A DNA stretch of 64,000 bases from Prevotella sp. (GTDB lineage: Bacteria > Bacteroidota > Bacteroidia > Bacteroidales > Bacteroidaceae). How positions within the stretch are numbered: the stretch's first letter is position 1; every line of letters starts with the position of its first letter. Location: contig JAFUTI010000039.1 in NCBI GenBank assembly GCA_017471465.1, forward strand, positions 17,896 to 81,895, given 5' to 3'. Below are positions 1 through 9,169 of this stretch, piece after piece. The translations under genes were made by a program, and so were the position numbers. The notes under the pieces were generated by a model, which was given only the letters and a program-made list of their open reading frames with translations, was not told where the DNA came from and did not search any database.

Positions 1-734
1 ATTCGTTCTGATGCACAAAGAGAGACATAGGCACTGTCCAAGAGGTGAAGCAGCACAGAGTCCTTCGACATAAAGCGGTACTCGCCATCGGGCAAGTCTA
101 TAGGAGTCAACCGCAGGTTGTCGGTATTATAATGGTTCATCAACCACCTCAGGGAGAGAGTATTCCAAACAATCCGTCCTTCCTTCTTGTCACTCAGATT
201 GAGGATTGCCTCCTTCATATCGTCAGAAGGAATACTATTGGCCTGCCAACCACTGTCGATCATAAGATGATGGCTGAAGCTGCCACGGTGAACAATGACT
301 GGTTCACGACTCAAGTCAGAGACCACATTGACAGTCACCGGTTGTGACTTAGGCGTCACTACGCTATGAGTAAAAAGACTGATTACCTCATGGCCATAAC
401 GGGCGTACTCATCGTGGAAAGAGGCTCTCATTCCCAACATCAAGTCTGAGCGGCTGGCTTTGAGGTCTTCCAACGCCTCATGAGTGGGTTTTAGTCTGAT
501 GACATACGGAATATCAAGTTCACCTAGCAATAGCTTAAGCATGTCAATGTTATACCCTTCTGGCTGTCCCTTGTCATTAAGGTACACGTATGGCCACAAG
601 TCCCATGCATCCTCATAGACAAGCGGATGTTCACGGGTATAAGTACGTGCCGATGCTCCCGACACCGTGGCAACGCACAGGGTCAGCACGAAGGCAGCAA
701 CGACCGCCGAAAAGCTCAGTTTCCTAGATAGCAT
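1..734 (-). CDS. Partial periplasmic solute-binding (SBP_bac_3-like) protein, possibly the sensor of a larger kinase
   Basis: The reading frame is open from an ATG at 734 to the left edge, giving about 244 residues without a stop; the 3' end lies outside. The N-terminus (MLSRKLSFSAVVAAFVL) is a signal peptide or signal anchor. Residues around 40-110 read as the first lobe of a family 3 solute-binding domain (AWDLWPYVYLNDKGQPEGYN, then NIDMLKLLLGELDIPYVI). In Bacteroidales such domains are often the periplasmic sensor of BvgS-like hybrid kinases, but no kinase part is in the window, so that is inference. A good promoter lies 27 nt upstream of the start codon. Confidence 0.75.
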   Translation of the reverse strand, partial: MLSRKLSFSAVVAAFVLTLCVATVSGASARTYTREHPLVYEDAWDLWPYVYLNDKGQPEGYNIDMLKLLLGELDIPYVIRLKPTHEALEDLKASRSDLMLGMRASFHDEYARYGHEVISLFTHSVVTPKSQPVTVNVVSDLSREPVIVHRGSFSHHLMIDSGWQANSIPSDDMKEAILNLSDKKEGRIVWNTLSLRWLMNHYNTDNLRLTPIDLPDGEYRFMSKDSVLLHLLDSAYVSLCASER

Positions 735-760
735 CAGCAACTCATTGAGTAGTCTCGGCG

Positions 761-791
761 CAAAGATACAAAAAAAATATTATCCAACAAA
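761..791 (-). promoter_or_regulatory. Bacteroidetes-type promoter for the solute-binding gene
   Basis: Read on the minus strand, TATCTTTG (-7 element, 761-768) is preceded after 19 nt by TTTG (788-791), matching the Bacteroidetes TTTG-N19-TAnnTTTG pattern. Confidence 0.7.
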
Positions 792-857
792 CTTTTTGGC
801 ACCGTTTTTTCCTTTCTCGACCAAAACAAAAAGCAGCCAGTAATCCTGACTGCTTTG

Positions 858-931
858 TAGCGGGAGCCGGGATTGAACCGGCGACCTCATGATTATGAAT
901 CATGCGCTCTAACCAGCTGAGCTATCCCGCC
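858..931 (-). tRNA. tRNA-Met (anticodon CAT)
   Basis: The minus strand folds as a full cloverleaf: acceptor GGCGGGA (931-925) pairs with TCCCGCT (865-859) with one G-T pair at the end, D arm GCTC-AGCTGGTTA-GAGC, anticodon arm CATGA-TTCATAA-TCATG with anticodon CAT, and T arm GCCGG-TTCAATC-CCGGC. The CCA is not encoded. The D-loop and paired stem fit an elongator tRNA; a CAT anticodon could also be modified tRNA-Ile2, which sequence reading alone does not exclude. Confidence 0.9.
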
Positions 932-953
932 ATCATTTTGCGTTTTGCAGGTG

Positions 954-984
954 CAAAGGTAACACTTATTTTTGAAATAGCAAA
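954..984 (-). promoter_or_regulatory. Promoter of the tRNA gene
   Basis: On the minus strand TACCTTTG (954-961) follows TTTG (981-984) with a 19-nt spacer, 22 nt upstream of the mature tRNA 5' end. Confidence 0.7.
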
Positions 985-1002
985 ATTTCTTTAGAAAATA
1001 TT

Positions 1003-1032
1003 TTTGTTTTTGCCGAAAAAGTTGTAATTTTG
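1003..1032 (+). promoter_or_regulatory. Promoter of the START-like gene
   Basis: TAATTTTG at 1025-1032 with TTTG at 1003-1006, spacer 18 nt; the gene starts 30 nt downstream of the -7 element. Confidence 0.6.
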
Positions 1033-1062
1033 CACAAATAAAATACTCTTACTAACCTGACG

Positions 1063-1470
1063 ATGAACACAAAAAAGCAGAAACTTAAAATAGAATACCC
1101 TCTAGCAACTAAATCACACAGCCTTGTCTGGGAGCAAATCAGTACTGTCCACGGACTGGAGCGATGGTTGGCTGACCACGTAGAGAAAGTCGATGACGAC
1201 ATTTTCGCACTGACCTGGGGAGAGGCTTGGACAGACCACCACACGCTGGAGGCTAAAATCGTCGACCAGCAGAAGAATAGCTACATCCGCCTGCAATGGG
1301 TGAACGACGACGATCCTGAAGCCTATTGGGAGATGCGCATCGGACGCAGCGAGTTGACAGACGAGCTTTGTCTGTATGTTGCCGACTACGCGCTGCCCGA
1401 AGACATTGATGACTTACATGACCTGTGGGATGGGAATATGGAGCGACTGCATCAGGTCAGCGGCTTGTAG
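1063..1470 (+). CDS. START-like domain protein (AHSA1/SRPBCC fold)
   Basis: A 135-residue acidic cytosolic protein with no signal peptide. Length, the opening KIEYPLATKS and the pattern WLADHVEKVDDDIFALTWG match the small START-like/AHSA1 proteins found next to the LptF/LptG-type permease in many Bacteroidales. The fold normally makes a hydrophobic cavity, but no ligand is known for this subfamily. It has its own promoter at 1003-1032, and the downstream permease gene has another -7 element, so co-transcription is not required. The family assignment is firm; the biochemical role is unknown. Confidence 0.75.
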   Translation: MNTKKQKLKIEYPLATKSHSLVWEQISTVHGLERWLADHVEKVDDDIFALTWGEAWTDHHTLEAKIVDQQKNSYIRLQWVNDDDPEAYWEMRIGRSELTDELCLYVADYALPEDIDDLHDLWDGNMERLHQVSGL

Positions 1471-1517
1471 AATCATTAAAAAACTAAAAATTTTAGCGAA
1501 CTCTGTGTTTTTTATTG

Positions 1518-1525
1518 TAATTTTG
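1518..1525 (+). promoter_or_regulatory. -7 element before the LptF/LptG-type gene
   Basis: TAATTTTG followed by a short leader; the start codon is 25 nt downstream. A clear TTTG at the expected distance is not visible, so the -33 part is weak. Confidence 0.5.
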
Positions 1526-1549
1526 CAGGTTGAATCGATATAAGACACA

Positions 1550-3493
1550 ATGTTCCGCATAAAAAAGCTCGACATATTTATTGCCAAACAGTTCCTGCAA
1601 TTGTTCGCCGGAGCCTTTTTTATATGCCAGTTTGTACTGATGATGCAGTTCTTATGGCGATATGTCAACGAACTGATTGGCAAGGGACTGTCGCTGGAAA
1701 TCATGGCGCAATTTTTCTGGTACATGGGTCTGATGCTCATGCCCCAGGCTTTCCCGCTGGCAATCCTTCTGTCGTCGCTAATAGTTTTCGGCAACTTAGG
1801 CGAGAGTTCCGAGCTGACAGCCATCAAAGCGGCCGGTATATCGCTGATGCAAGCCTCACGCTCACTCATCACCCTTGTCGTCATCATAGCCGGACTTTCC
1901 TTCTATTTTCAGGATGTGGTAGGCCCTTCAGCCGACAAGTCATTCTACCAGCTGTTGCTTTCGGTCAAGCAGAAAAGTCCTGAGGTGGAGATTCCAGAAG
2001 GCATCTTCTACGACGGCATTCCCAACGCCAACCTCTACGTCCAGAAGAAAAACATGGAGACGGGCATGCTCTACGGTATCATGATTTACCGCCGCACTAA
2101 CAGCTACGAAGACCAGGCCATCATCCTGGCCGACTCGGGCACCATGCAGACGACAGCGGAGAAGAAACACCTGCTGCTGACACTGCATAACGGCGAATGG
2201 TTTGAGAACATGCAGTCGCAAGACCTGGCCGGTTCGGCCAGCGTACCCTACCGCCGCGAGACGTTCTCGTTGAAACGTATCATACTCGACTTTGACAGCG
2301 ACTTTAACCTAGCTGACGAGACGGGTATTGCCGCTGATGCCCGGTCGAAGAGTCTTGACCACATACTGACCGACCTTGACTCCATTGTCATCTTCAACGA
2401 CTCCGTTGGCCGACAATTTGAACGAGACGCACGCTACAGGACCTTTTATATCCCGGAAATCGGAAAGAAAGACTCCCTCAAAGCATTCACCCAGGCAGCT
2501 ACCGGCAAAGTCAATTTCGACAGTGTCTACGCTAAGCTTTCAGACAACGAGAAACGTGCTGCCATGCAGCAGGCAATGGAAAGAGCCCAGTCCGAGTCAT
2601 ACGATTTGAACATGAAGAGCGACTATTCGTTCAATATTAACCGCCACGAGCGTATGCATCGCATGGAAGCCATCAACCGTTTTACTCTGGCCTTCTCGTG
2701 CATTATCTTCTTCTTTATCGGCGCACCTTTAGGCGCCATCATCCGAAAGGGCGGCATGGGCGTACCTGTCATCATCTCGGTACTGGTATTCATCATCTAC
2801 TACATCTTCGAGAACTCCGGCATGCGTATGGCACGAGCCGACGAATGGACGATTTGGTTCGGAAAGCTCATATCGACATTGGCCTTGGCTCCTGTAGCGA
2901 TATTCTTTTCATACAAGGCAAACAACGACTCCGTTGTCTTCAACATCGACCTATATAAAGAGTTATTCCGCCGCATGTTAGGCCTGCGCGTCAAACGCAA
3001 TATCACCCGTAAGGAGGTTATCATCGAAGACCCGAAATATCCCGCCGACGTTCTGATGCTTGCAGACATCAACAGCCGTATCGTCAGTTATTCCGAAGAG
3101 CACAAACTGATGCACCTGCCAAACCCCATCAACGTATTCTTCAACAGCAGCGACGACCACGAGATAGAAGATATCAGCCAGAAGCTGGAAATGGCCATCG
3201 AAGACCTTGGCTACACAAAAGACCGTATTATCCTGGGCGAGCTGAACCACTACCCTGTTCTGGTGACTCATGCCCATACGAGACCTTTTGAGAAGAAATG
3301 GATGAACATCATTTCCGGCCTGATACTGCCGTTAGGTGTGTTCTTCTACCTACGAATGTGCCGTTTCCGTCTACGTCTGTACAAAGACCTGCACGACATC
3401 AGGCAGACGAGCGAAAAAGTCATTCCACGAATTATCGAATACGCTAAGATAGAAAACGACGAAACAATCAAACATATATATAATAAGGTGTAG
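1550..3493 (+). CDS. LptF/LptG (YjgP/YjgQ) family permease of lipopolysaccharide transport
   Basis: A 647-residue inner-membrane protein. The start [18 protein letters not shown], the first membrane segments, the loop containing [18 protein letters not shown] and the later [18 protein letters not shown] are characteristic of LptF/LptG. Between them (about residues 130-350) lies the periplasmic beta-jellyroll region. These permeases work with LptB to extract LPS from the inner membrane. The protein is far longer than the roughly 360 residues of proteobacterial LptF/G: after the last LptG-like helix there is an extra domain (about 480-590) plus another hydrophobic segment ([13 protein letters not shown]), as is common in Bacteroidetes. 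ribBA starts 7 nt downstream, so the two are probably co-transcribed. Confidence 0.88.
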   Translation: MFRIKKLDIFIAKQFLQLFAGAFFICQFVLMMQFLWRYVNELIGKGLSLEIMAQFFWYMGLMLMPQAFPLAILLSSLIVFGNLGESSELTAIKAAGISLMQASRSLITLVVIIAGLSFYFQDVVGPSADKSFYQLLLSVKQKSPEVEIPEGIFYDGIPNANLYVQKKNMETGMLYGIMIYRRTNSYEDQAIILADSGTMQTTAEKKHLLLTLHNGEWFENMQSQDLAGSASVPYRRETFSLKRIILDFDSDFNLADETGIAADARSKSLDHILTDLDSIVIFNDSVGRQFERDARYRTFYIPEIGKKDSLKAFTQAATGKVNFDSVYAKLSDNEKRAAMQQAMERAQSESYDLNMKSDYSFNINRHERMHRMEAINRFTLAFSCIIFFFIGAPLGAIIRKGGMGVPVIISVLVFIIYYIFENSGMRMARADEWTIWFGKLISTLALAPVAIFFSYKANNDSVVFNIDLYKELFRRMLGLRVKRNITRKEVIIEDPKYPADVLMLADINSRIVSYSEEHKLMHLPNPINVFFNSSDDHEIEDISQKLEMAIEDLGYTKDRIILGELNHYPVLVTHAHTRPFEKKWMNIISGLILPLGVFFYLRMCRFRLRLYKDLHDIRQTSEKVIPRIIEYAKIENDETIKHIYNKV

Positions 3494-3500
3494 TCTGACT

Positions 3501-4712
3501 ATGGAGAAATTCAAACTGAACACAATAGAGGAGGCGATAGAGGACTTCCGACAAGGAAAATTCATTATTGTCGTCGACGACGAGGACCGTGAGAACGAGG
3601 GTGACCTGATCTGTGCCGCAGAGAAGATCACGCCAGAGATGGTCAACTTCATGCTGAAATATGCCCGCGGCGTACTCTGCGCCCCTATCACCATCAGCCG
3701 CAGCGAGGAGCTTGACCTTCCCAGGCAGGTCGTGGAGAACACGTCCGTACTGGGCACGCCATTCACCGTCACCGTCGACAAACTCGAAGGCTGTACCACC
3801 GGCGTCTCTGCCTACGACCGTGCTGCCACCATCCGTGCCTTGGCCGACCCTACATCGACACCGCAGACCTTCGGCCGTCCAGGACACATCAACCCCTTGT
3901 ATGCTCAGGACAACGGTGTCTTGCGCCGCAGCGGTCACACAGAGGCAGCCGTCGACCTGTGCAAACTGGCCGGACTGTTTCCTGCCGGTGCACTCATGGA
4001 GATTATGAACGACGACGGCACGATGGCACGGATGCCTGAGCTCCAGGCATTTGCCGTCGAGCACGAACTGAAAATCATCACCATCAAGGACCTCATTGCA
4101 TACCGGCTTCGACAGGAGTCACTCATAGAAGTGGGTGTGGAAGCCGACATGCCCACCGAGTACGGCCACTTCCGCATCGTTCCTTTCCGCCAGAAGAGTA
4201 ACGGCCAGGAGCACTTTGCCCTTATCAAGGGGGAATGGCAGGAAAACGAGCCTATCCTCGTGCGCGTCCACTCTTCCTGCATGACGGGCGACATCCTCGG
4301 TTCACGGCGCTGCGACTGTGGTGAGCAGCTGCACCGTGCCATGAAGCGGATAGAAGAAGAGGGCAAGGGCGTCGTCGTCTACATGCAGCAGGAAGGCAGG
4401 GGTATCGGTCTGATGAACAAACTTGCCGCCTACAAACTGCAGGAGGAGGGCTACGACACCGTTGATGCCAACCTCTGCCTCGGCTTTAAGGCCGACGAGC
4501 GCGACTACGGCTGCGGCGCCCAGATGCTACGCCACCTCGGCGTTCACAAGATGCGCCTCATGACCAATAACCCCGTCAAGCGCGTCGGTCTCGAAGCCTA
4601 TGGACTGGAGATTGTCGAGAACGTGCCTATCGAGGTGACGCCCAATGAATATAACCTGCGCTATCTGAAGACTAAGCAGGACCGCATGGGGCACACTCTG
4701 CACCTGAAATAA
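3501..4712 (+). CDS. ribBA: Bifunctional 3,4-dihydroxy-2-butanone-4-phosphate synthase / GTP cyclohydrolase II
   Basis: A 403-residue cytosolic enzyme catalysing both first steps of riboflavin synthesis. Residues 1-200 are the RibB half, with the substrate and metal motif [11 protein letters not shown] near the start and GHTEAAVDL later. Residues 205-403 are the RibA half, with the zinc ligands Cys260, Cys271 and Cys273 in [19 protein letters not shown] and the motif [12 protein letters not shown]. Length is normal for the fusion. It follows the LptF/G-type gene by 7 nt, leaving no room for an FMN riboswitch in front of it. Confidence 0.96.
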   Translation: MEKFKLNTIEEAIEDFRQGKFIIVVDDEDRENEGDLICAAEKITPEMVNFMLKYARGVLCAPITISRSEELDLPRQVVENTSVLGTPFTVTVDKLEGCTTGVSAYDRAATIRALADPTSTPQTFGRPGHINPLYAQDNGVLRRSGHTEAAVDLCKLAGLFPAGALMEIMNDDGTMARMPELQAFAVEHELKIITIKDLIAYRLRQESLIEVGVEADMPTEYGHFRIVPFRQKSNGQEHFALIKGEWQENEPILVRVHSSCMTGDILGSRRCDCGEQLHRAMKRIEEEGKGVVVYMQQEGRGIGLMNKLAAYKLQEEGYDTVDANLCLGFKADERDYGCGAQMLRHLGVHKMRLMTNNPVKRVGLEAYGLEIVENVPIEVTPNEYNLRYLKTKQDRMGHTLHLK

Positions 4713-4762
4713 ACGCATGGCGTCACAATTTCGCCCAACAAAACGAAAAAGTGGCGCAAATC

Positions 4763-4794
4763 TTTGCATAGAAAGAAGTTTTTGATTAATTTTG
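4763..4794 (+). promoter_or_regulatory. Promoter of the aminotransferase gene
   Basis: TAATTTTG at 4787-4794 and TTTG at 4763-4766 with a 20-nt spacer. A possible TTG start codon at 4792 lies inside this -7 element, which argues that the ATG at 4822 is the true start. Confidence 0.72.
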
Positions 4795-4821
4795 CGCGGA
4801 AATTCAAGCACTAAGAAAAAT

Positions 4822-6018
4822 ATGGCACAACTATCCAACCGACTGCAAAGGCTCGCGCCTTCGGCCACACTGGCTATGTCGCAGAAGAGTTCTGAAATGA
4901 AGGCTCAGGGCATTGACGTTATTAACATGAGTGTCGGCGAGCCCGACTTCAACACCCCTGACCACATCAAACAAGCCGCCAAGCTGGCCATCGATGAGAA
5001 CTACTCACGCTATTCGCCAGTCCCCGGCTACCCGAACCTGCGCCAGGCCATTGCCCGCAAGCTGGAACGCGAGAACCAGCTGCGCTACCAGCCCAGCGAG
5101 ATTCTCGTCTCTAACGGTGCCAAGCAGAGCGTCACCAACACCATCATGGCGCTGGTGAACGACGGCGAGGAGGTCATCATACCCGCCCCTTACTGGGTGA
5201 GCTATCCACAGATGGTGAAGCTTGCCGGCGGAACCCCCGTCATCGTCGAAGCCACGTTTGACCAGAACTTCAAAATGACACCCAGTCAACTTGAGGCAGC
5301 CATTACGCCTAAGACACGCATGGTGATTCTCTGTTCGCCAAGCAACCCTACCGGCTCGGTCTACAACAAGGAGGAGTTGCGCGCCCTGGCTGATGTCATC
5401 CTTAAACACGAAGACCTGTTCGTTCTTGCAGATGAGATTTACGAGCACATCAACTACGTGGGCCACCACGAGTCCATTGCTCAGTTCCCCGGCATGAAAG
5501 AGCGTGCCATCATTGTCAACGGCGTTTCCAAGGCATACGCCATGACCGGTTGGCGTATCGGCTATATTGCCGCACCCGAATGGATTGTCAAGGGCTGCAA
5601 CAAGCTGCAGGGACAATACACCAGCGGCCCCTGTTCCGTCAGCCAGATGGCAGCATTGGCCGCCTACACCGAGAACCAGCAGTGCGTTGAGGATATGCGC
5701 CAGGCCTTTGAGCGTCGCCGCGACCTCATTGTACGCCTTGCCAAGGACATCCCCGGTTTGGAAGTCAATGTCCCCGAGGGGGCTTTCTACCTATTCCCTA
5801 AATGCTCAAGTTTTTACGGCAAGACAGCGCCCAATGGTTCTACCATTGGAAACAGTACCGACCTGGCCATGTACCTTCTGGAAGAGGGTCACGTCGCCAC
5901 TGTCGGCGGCGATGCTTTCGGCGACCCCGACTGTTTCCGCATGAGCTATGCCACAAGCGACGAGAACATCGTCGAGGCCATGCGCCGCATCAAGGAAGTA
6001 CTGGCAAAATTGAGCTAA
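4822..6018 (+). CDS. aspC: Pyridoxal phosphate-dependent aspartate aminotransferase (class I/II, Ib-like)
   Basis: A 398-residue cytosolic enzyme exchanging amino groups between aspartate and 2-oxoglutarate. The PLP lysine is Lys237 in VNGVSKAYAMTGWRIGY; other fold type I marks are SVGEPDFNTP, SNPTGSVYNKEEL and ADEIYEHINY. The ATG at 4822 is preferred over an in-frame TTG at 4792 because the TTG falls within the promoter. Length and motifs fit the thermophile-like Ib subgroup, whose members may also accept prephenate; the exact substrate range cannot be read from sequence. It seems to be transcribed alone, since the TonB operon has its own promoter. Confidence 0.9.
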   Translation: MAQLSNRLQRLAPSATLAMSQKSSEMKAQGIDVINMSVGEPDFNTPDHIKQAAKLAIDENYSRYSPVPGYPNLRQAIARKLERENQLRYQPSEILVSNGAKQSVTNTIMALVNDGEEVIIPAPYWVSYPQMVKLAGGTPVIVEATFDQNFKMTPSQLEAAITPKTRMVILCSPSNPTGSVYNKEELRALADVILKHEDLFVLADEIYEHINYVGHHESIAQFPGMKERAIIVNGVSKAYAMTGWRIGYIAAPEWIVKGCNKLQGQYTSGPCSVSQMAALAAYTENQQCVEDMRQAFERRRDLIVRLAKDIPGLEVNVPEGAFYLFPKCSSFYGKTAPNGSTIGNSTDLAMYLLEEGHVATVGGDAFGDPDCFRMSYATSDENIVEAMRRIKEVLAKLS

Positions 6019-6074
6019 AATGGTTTTTTCAAGTTAAAAGTTATTAATTCGGCAGGAAGTACGCCATAAATTAT

Positions 6075-6082
6075 TATCTTTG
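6075..6082 (+). promoter_or_regulatory. -7 element of the exbB-exbD-tonB operon
   Basis: TATCTTTG followed by a 70-nt A/T-rich leader that ends in AAAATTAAAATCAAAATT before the ATG. The -33 element is not obvious. A short repeat (AGTTAAAAGTTA, 6032-6043) lies just upstream. Confidence 0.55.
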
Positions 6083-6152
6083 CGCTTGATTAACATTAAA
6101 TCGGAATTTTTCAACTTCAATTATTTAATAACTAAAAATTAAAATCAAAATT

Positions 6153-6983
6153 ATGGCAACAACAACAAAGGCTGCAGCCCCGGCCAAAAAATCATCGGGC
6201 TTCAAAGGCGTAAAGGATGCATGGATCATTCTCGTTATCTGCTGTATTCTCGCTTACTGCTTCTACTTCTTCGTTCTCGGTGACCCCAGCCACTTCGTTG
6301 GTGGCGATCGTAGCGGCCATCCCGCCGACCTGATGGGTACTGTCTATAAGGGCGGTTTCGTGGTAGGTCTGATTATCACCCTGCTGCTCACCGTTGTCGT
6401 TCTCGGCGTAGAGCGTTTCTTCGCTATCAAGTCTGCCTCTGGCAAGATCAACCTGGCTAAGTTCACCGCACAGGTGAAGGAGGCTATCAAGGCTCAGGAC
6501 TTCGCTAAGGCCAAGGATCTTTGCAACAAGATGCAGGGTTCTGTAGCAAACGTTGTGCTGGCTTCTATCACAATGTACGAGACTGTTGAGAAGGACGAGA
6601 CCCTGAAGAAGTCGCAGAAGATTTCTAAGATCCAGCAGGCTCACGAAGAGGCCACTCAGCTGGAGATGCCTACCCTGACCATGAACCTCCCGATGATTGC
6701 TACCATCGTATCTCTGGGTACCCTGACCGCTCTGTTCGGTACTGTGCTCGGTATGATTGGTTCGTTCCAGGCTCTGTCTGCCGGTGGCGGTGCTGACTCA
6801 ATGGCTCTGTCTGCAGGTATTTCTGAGGCCCTTGTGAACACGGCTTCTGGTATCTTAACATCATGGGTTGCTACCGTTGTTTATAACTTCTTCTCAAATA
6901 AGATTGACAAGCTGACGTTTGCTCTCGACGAGGTTGGTTACACCATCGCCGCTACATACGACTCTAACCACCACGAGGCATAA
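6153..6983 (+). CDS. exbB: ExbB/TolQ-family proton channel protein
   Basis: A 276-residue inner-membrane protein of the MotA/TolQ/ExbB family. After an Ala/Lys-rich cytosolic start there is a first membrane helix (AWIILVICCILAYCFYFFV), a second (GFVVGLIITLLLTVVVLG), a long cytosolic loop, and the conserved pair of helices around LPMIATIVSLGTLTALFGTV and SEALVNTASGILTSWVATV. With ExbD it forms the proton-driven motor that energises TonB. It is the first gene of a six-gene operon on the plus strand. Confidence 0.93.
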   Translation: MATTTKAAAPAKKSSGFKGVKDAWIILVICCILAYCFYFFVLGDPSHFVGGDRSGHPADLMGTVYKGGFVVGLIITLLLTVVVLGVERFFAIKSASGKINLAKFTAQVKEAIKAQDFAKAKDLCNKMQGSVANVVLASITMYETVEKDETLKKSQKISKIQQAHEEATQLEMPTLTMNLPMIATIVSLGTLTALFGTVLGMIGSFQALSAGGGADSMALSAGISEALVNTASGILTSWVATVVYNFFSNKIDKLTFALDEVGYTIAATYDSNHHEA

Positions 6984-7014
6984 GCTGTTTTACCTTTTAA
7001 CTCCTTAGCAGATT

Positions 7015-7635
7015 ATGGGTAAAATTAAAATTGAGAAAAAAGACATCTGGATCGACATGACTCCTATGTCGGACGTGATGACCCTGCTGCTCTGCTTCTT
7101 TATGTTGACATCAACATTCCTGACGCCAGAGCCGGTAAAGGTCAACACTCCGGGATCTGTGTCCGAGGTCAAGGTGCCCGAAAACGATGTGCTCAATATT
7201 CTGGTGTCACCAGAGGGCAACATCTACGTGGGCTCCGAGAACAAGAACACCATGTTGGACATGATGCAGACGGTGACCGACAAGTTCGGCATCTCACTGA
7301 CCGGTGAGAAGCTGAAGCACTTCCGCGAGGATGCTATGATCGGTGCACCAATGGCCATGTTCGAAGCCTATTATGCTCTTGACACAGAGAAGATGGGCGA
7401 GGAGATCCAGAAGCTGTCTATCCCCCTCGATAGTATCGAAGGCGGAAAGAGTGAGTTCCAGGAGTGGGTGACTGCCGCTCGTGAGTCCAATCCCGACATT
7501 CGTCTGGCCATTAAGGCCGATGCCAAGACTTCTTACGCTGTTATTAAGAAGATGATGTCAGAACTTCAGGACATGAACGAGAACCGTTACCAGCTGATTA
7601 CTAATCTTGACACTAAAAAACAGGCGGAGATCTAA
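7015..7635 (+). CDS. exbD: ExbD-family protein (first copy)
   Basis: A 206-residue protein with one N-terminal membrane helix and a periplasmic domain. The helix region MTPMSDVMTLLLCFFML carries the conserved aspartate that takes part in proton flow through ExbB/ExbD. It lies 31 nt after exbB and 3 nt before a second exbD. Two different ExbD proteins in one TonB operon are usual in Bacteroidetes. The periplasmic part is longer than in E. coli ExbD (141 residues). Confidence 0.92.
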   Translation: MGKIKIEKKDIWIDMTPMSDVMTLLLCFFMLTSTFLTPEPVKVNTPGSVSEVKVPENDVLNILVSPEGNIYVGSENKNTMLDMMQTVTDKFGISLTGEKLKHFREDAMIGAPMAMFEAYYALDTEKMGEEIQKLSIPLDSIEGGKSEFQEWVTAARESNPDIRLAIKADAKTSYAVIKKMMSELQDMNENRYQLITNLDTKKQAEI

Positions 7636-7638
7636 GAT

Positions 7639-8316
7639 ATGGCAAAGAAGAAAGCAAGTAAGCAGAAAAAAATGGATACCCGCGTGAACTTCACGCCGAT
7701 GGTAGACATGATGATGCTTCTGATCACGTTCTTCATGCTCTGTACGACGCTGAGCAAGCCTCAGGCTATGCAGCTGACCATGCCGAGTAACGATGAGAAC
7801 ATGAGTAAGGAAGATAAGTCGGTGACGAAAGCTTCGTACACCATTACGCTGTACCTTGGTGGCGACGACAAGATTTACTATGTCGAAGGTCTGCCTGAGT
7901 ACGAGAACCCTGAGTGTCTGAAAGAGACAACATGGGGTAAGGACGGTGTCCGCAAGTTGCTCATTGAGCACATCACTGAAGACGGTTTCAGCCCTGTGGC
8001 CAAGGTTATGATGGCCAAGAAGAAGCTGGATGAGAAACGCGCCCAGATGGGTGACAAGATGAAGAAGGAGGACTATGAGAAGATGCTCTCTGACATCCGT
8101 AACGGTAAGAGCGACGAGTTCATCGCCGAATACGGTGATCAGGGTATGCAGACTCTGACCGTCATCATCAAGCCCATGGACGTATCCACTTACGACAACA
8201 TGGTGCAGGCTCTCGACGAGATGCTGGTATGTAGTATTGGTAAGTATGTCATTGACAAGGTGAACGAAGACGACCAGAAGCTCCTTGAGCTGAAGGGCAT
8301 CAAGTACGCCAACTAA
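7639..8316 (+). CDS. exbD: ExbD-family protein (second copy)
   Basis: A 225-residue ExbD paralogue with a Lys-rich start and the membrane segment FTPMVDMMMLLITFFMLCTT containing the conserved Asp. The periplasmic part ends with GMQTLTVIIKPMDVSTYDNM, the typical ExbD C-terminal strand and helix. A Lys-rich insertion (about residues 115-150) makes it longer than classical ExbD. It follows the first exbD by 3 nt, so the two are almost certainly translated from the same message. Confidence 0.92.
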   Translation: MAKKKASKQKKMDTRVNFTPMVDMMMLLITFFMLCTTLSKPQAMQLTMPSNDENMSKEDKSVTKASYTITLYLGGDDKIYYVEGLPEYENPECLKETTWGKDGVRKLLIEHITEDGFSPVAKVMMAKKKLDEKRAQMGDKMKKEDYEKMLSDIRNGKSDEFIAEYGDQGMQTLTVIIKPMDVSTYDNMVQALDEMLVCSIGKYVIDKVNEDDQKLLELKGIKYAN

Positions 8317-8335
8317 AAAAGAAAGGAAATAGACT

Positions 8336-9169
8336 ATGGCAAAAGTAGATCTTATTGACAATAGTTGGGTCGACCTCGTCTTTGAAGGAAAGAACCATGA
8401 ATATGGCGCTTACGTTCTCCGCAAGGAGACCGGCAAGCGTAACGTGAAAGCACTCGTCTGGGTACTCATAGCCATCGCCGCCATCTTCGCAATAGCGTAT
8501 GCTAATCTGGCCATCCAGAACGCCATGAAACAGAACGTCTCTGTGGAGACCGATGTGGAGTTGTCGAAACTGGCCCAGAAGAAGGAGGCAAAGGTTGAGC
8601 GTAAGGAACCGGTCAAGGTTGAGATGGAACAGAAGGTCGTTGAGAAGGTTAAGTCATCGGTGAAGTTCACCGCTCCCGAAATCAAGAAGGACGACGAGGT
8701 GAAGCCCGAGGACGAGATTAAGTCTCAGGACGATCTGTCGAAGACCAACACCGCCATCGGTACCTTCGACGTGAAAGGTAATGATGAAGCTGAAGGTGAA
8801 GTGCTGAAGGCAAAGGAAGTCGTTGTCGACGAGAAGCCGAAGGAAGAAGAGACCAAGGTGTTCGACGTTGTCGAGCAGATGCCTTCGTTCCCCGGTGGTG
8901 ACGCCGAACTGATGAAGTACCTTAGCACCCACATCAAGTATCCTGTAGTAGCTGAGGAGAACGGCATCCAGGGTCGTGTTATCGCCACCTTCGTGGTCGA
9001 GCGCGACGGCTCTATCAGCGACGTGAAGGTCATCAAGTCGGTAGACCCGTCTCTCGACAAGGAGGCCATCCGCGTGCTGAAGTCGATGCCGAAGTGGATT
9101 CCCGGTAAGCAGAACGGTTCGGCTGTACGCGTGAAGTACACCGTGCCTGTAACCTTCAGACTGCAGTAA
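8336..9169 (+). CDS. tonB: TonB energy-transducing protein
   Basis: A 277-residue protein: short cytosolic start, one membrane helix (ALVWVLIAIAAIFAIAYANL), an acidic/Lys-rich periplasmic linker (about 75-185) rather than a Pro-rich one, and a C-terminal TonB domain beginning at MPSFPGGDAELMKYL and ending VKYTVPVTFRLQ. The PGG-D-L-YL pattern is the standard Bacteroidetes TonB C-terminus. It contacts TonB boxes of outer-membrane receptors such as the one encoded at 47293-50658. The next gene begins directly after its stop codon (TAAATG). Confidence 0.95.
   Translation: MAKVDLIDNSWVDLVFEGKNHEYGAYVLRKETGKRNVKALVWVLIAIAAIFAIAYANLAIQNAMKQNVSVETDVELSKLAQKKEAKVERKEPVKVEMEQKVVEKVKSSVKFTAPEIKKDDEVKPEDEIKSQDDLSKTNTAIGTFDVKGNDEAEGEVLKAKEVVVDEKPKEEETKVFDVVEQMPSFPGGDAELMKYLSTHIKYPVVAEENGIQGRVIATFVVERDGSISDVKVIKSVDPSLDKEAIRVLKSMPKWIPGKQNGSAVRVKYTVPVTFRLQ

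Noticed and set aside
45-347. Plus-strand 100-codon frame at the left edge
   Set aside because: It is antisense to the partial solute-binding gene, whose minus-strand translation has clear family features.
3494-3500. FMN riboswitch before ribBA
   Set aside because: Only 7 nt separate it from the upstream gene, so there is no space for one.
4792-4821. TTG start for the aminotransferase
   Set aside because: It falls within the -7 promoter element; the ATG at 4822 gives the usual N-terminus.
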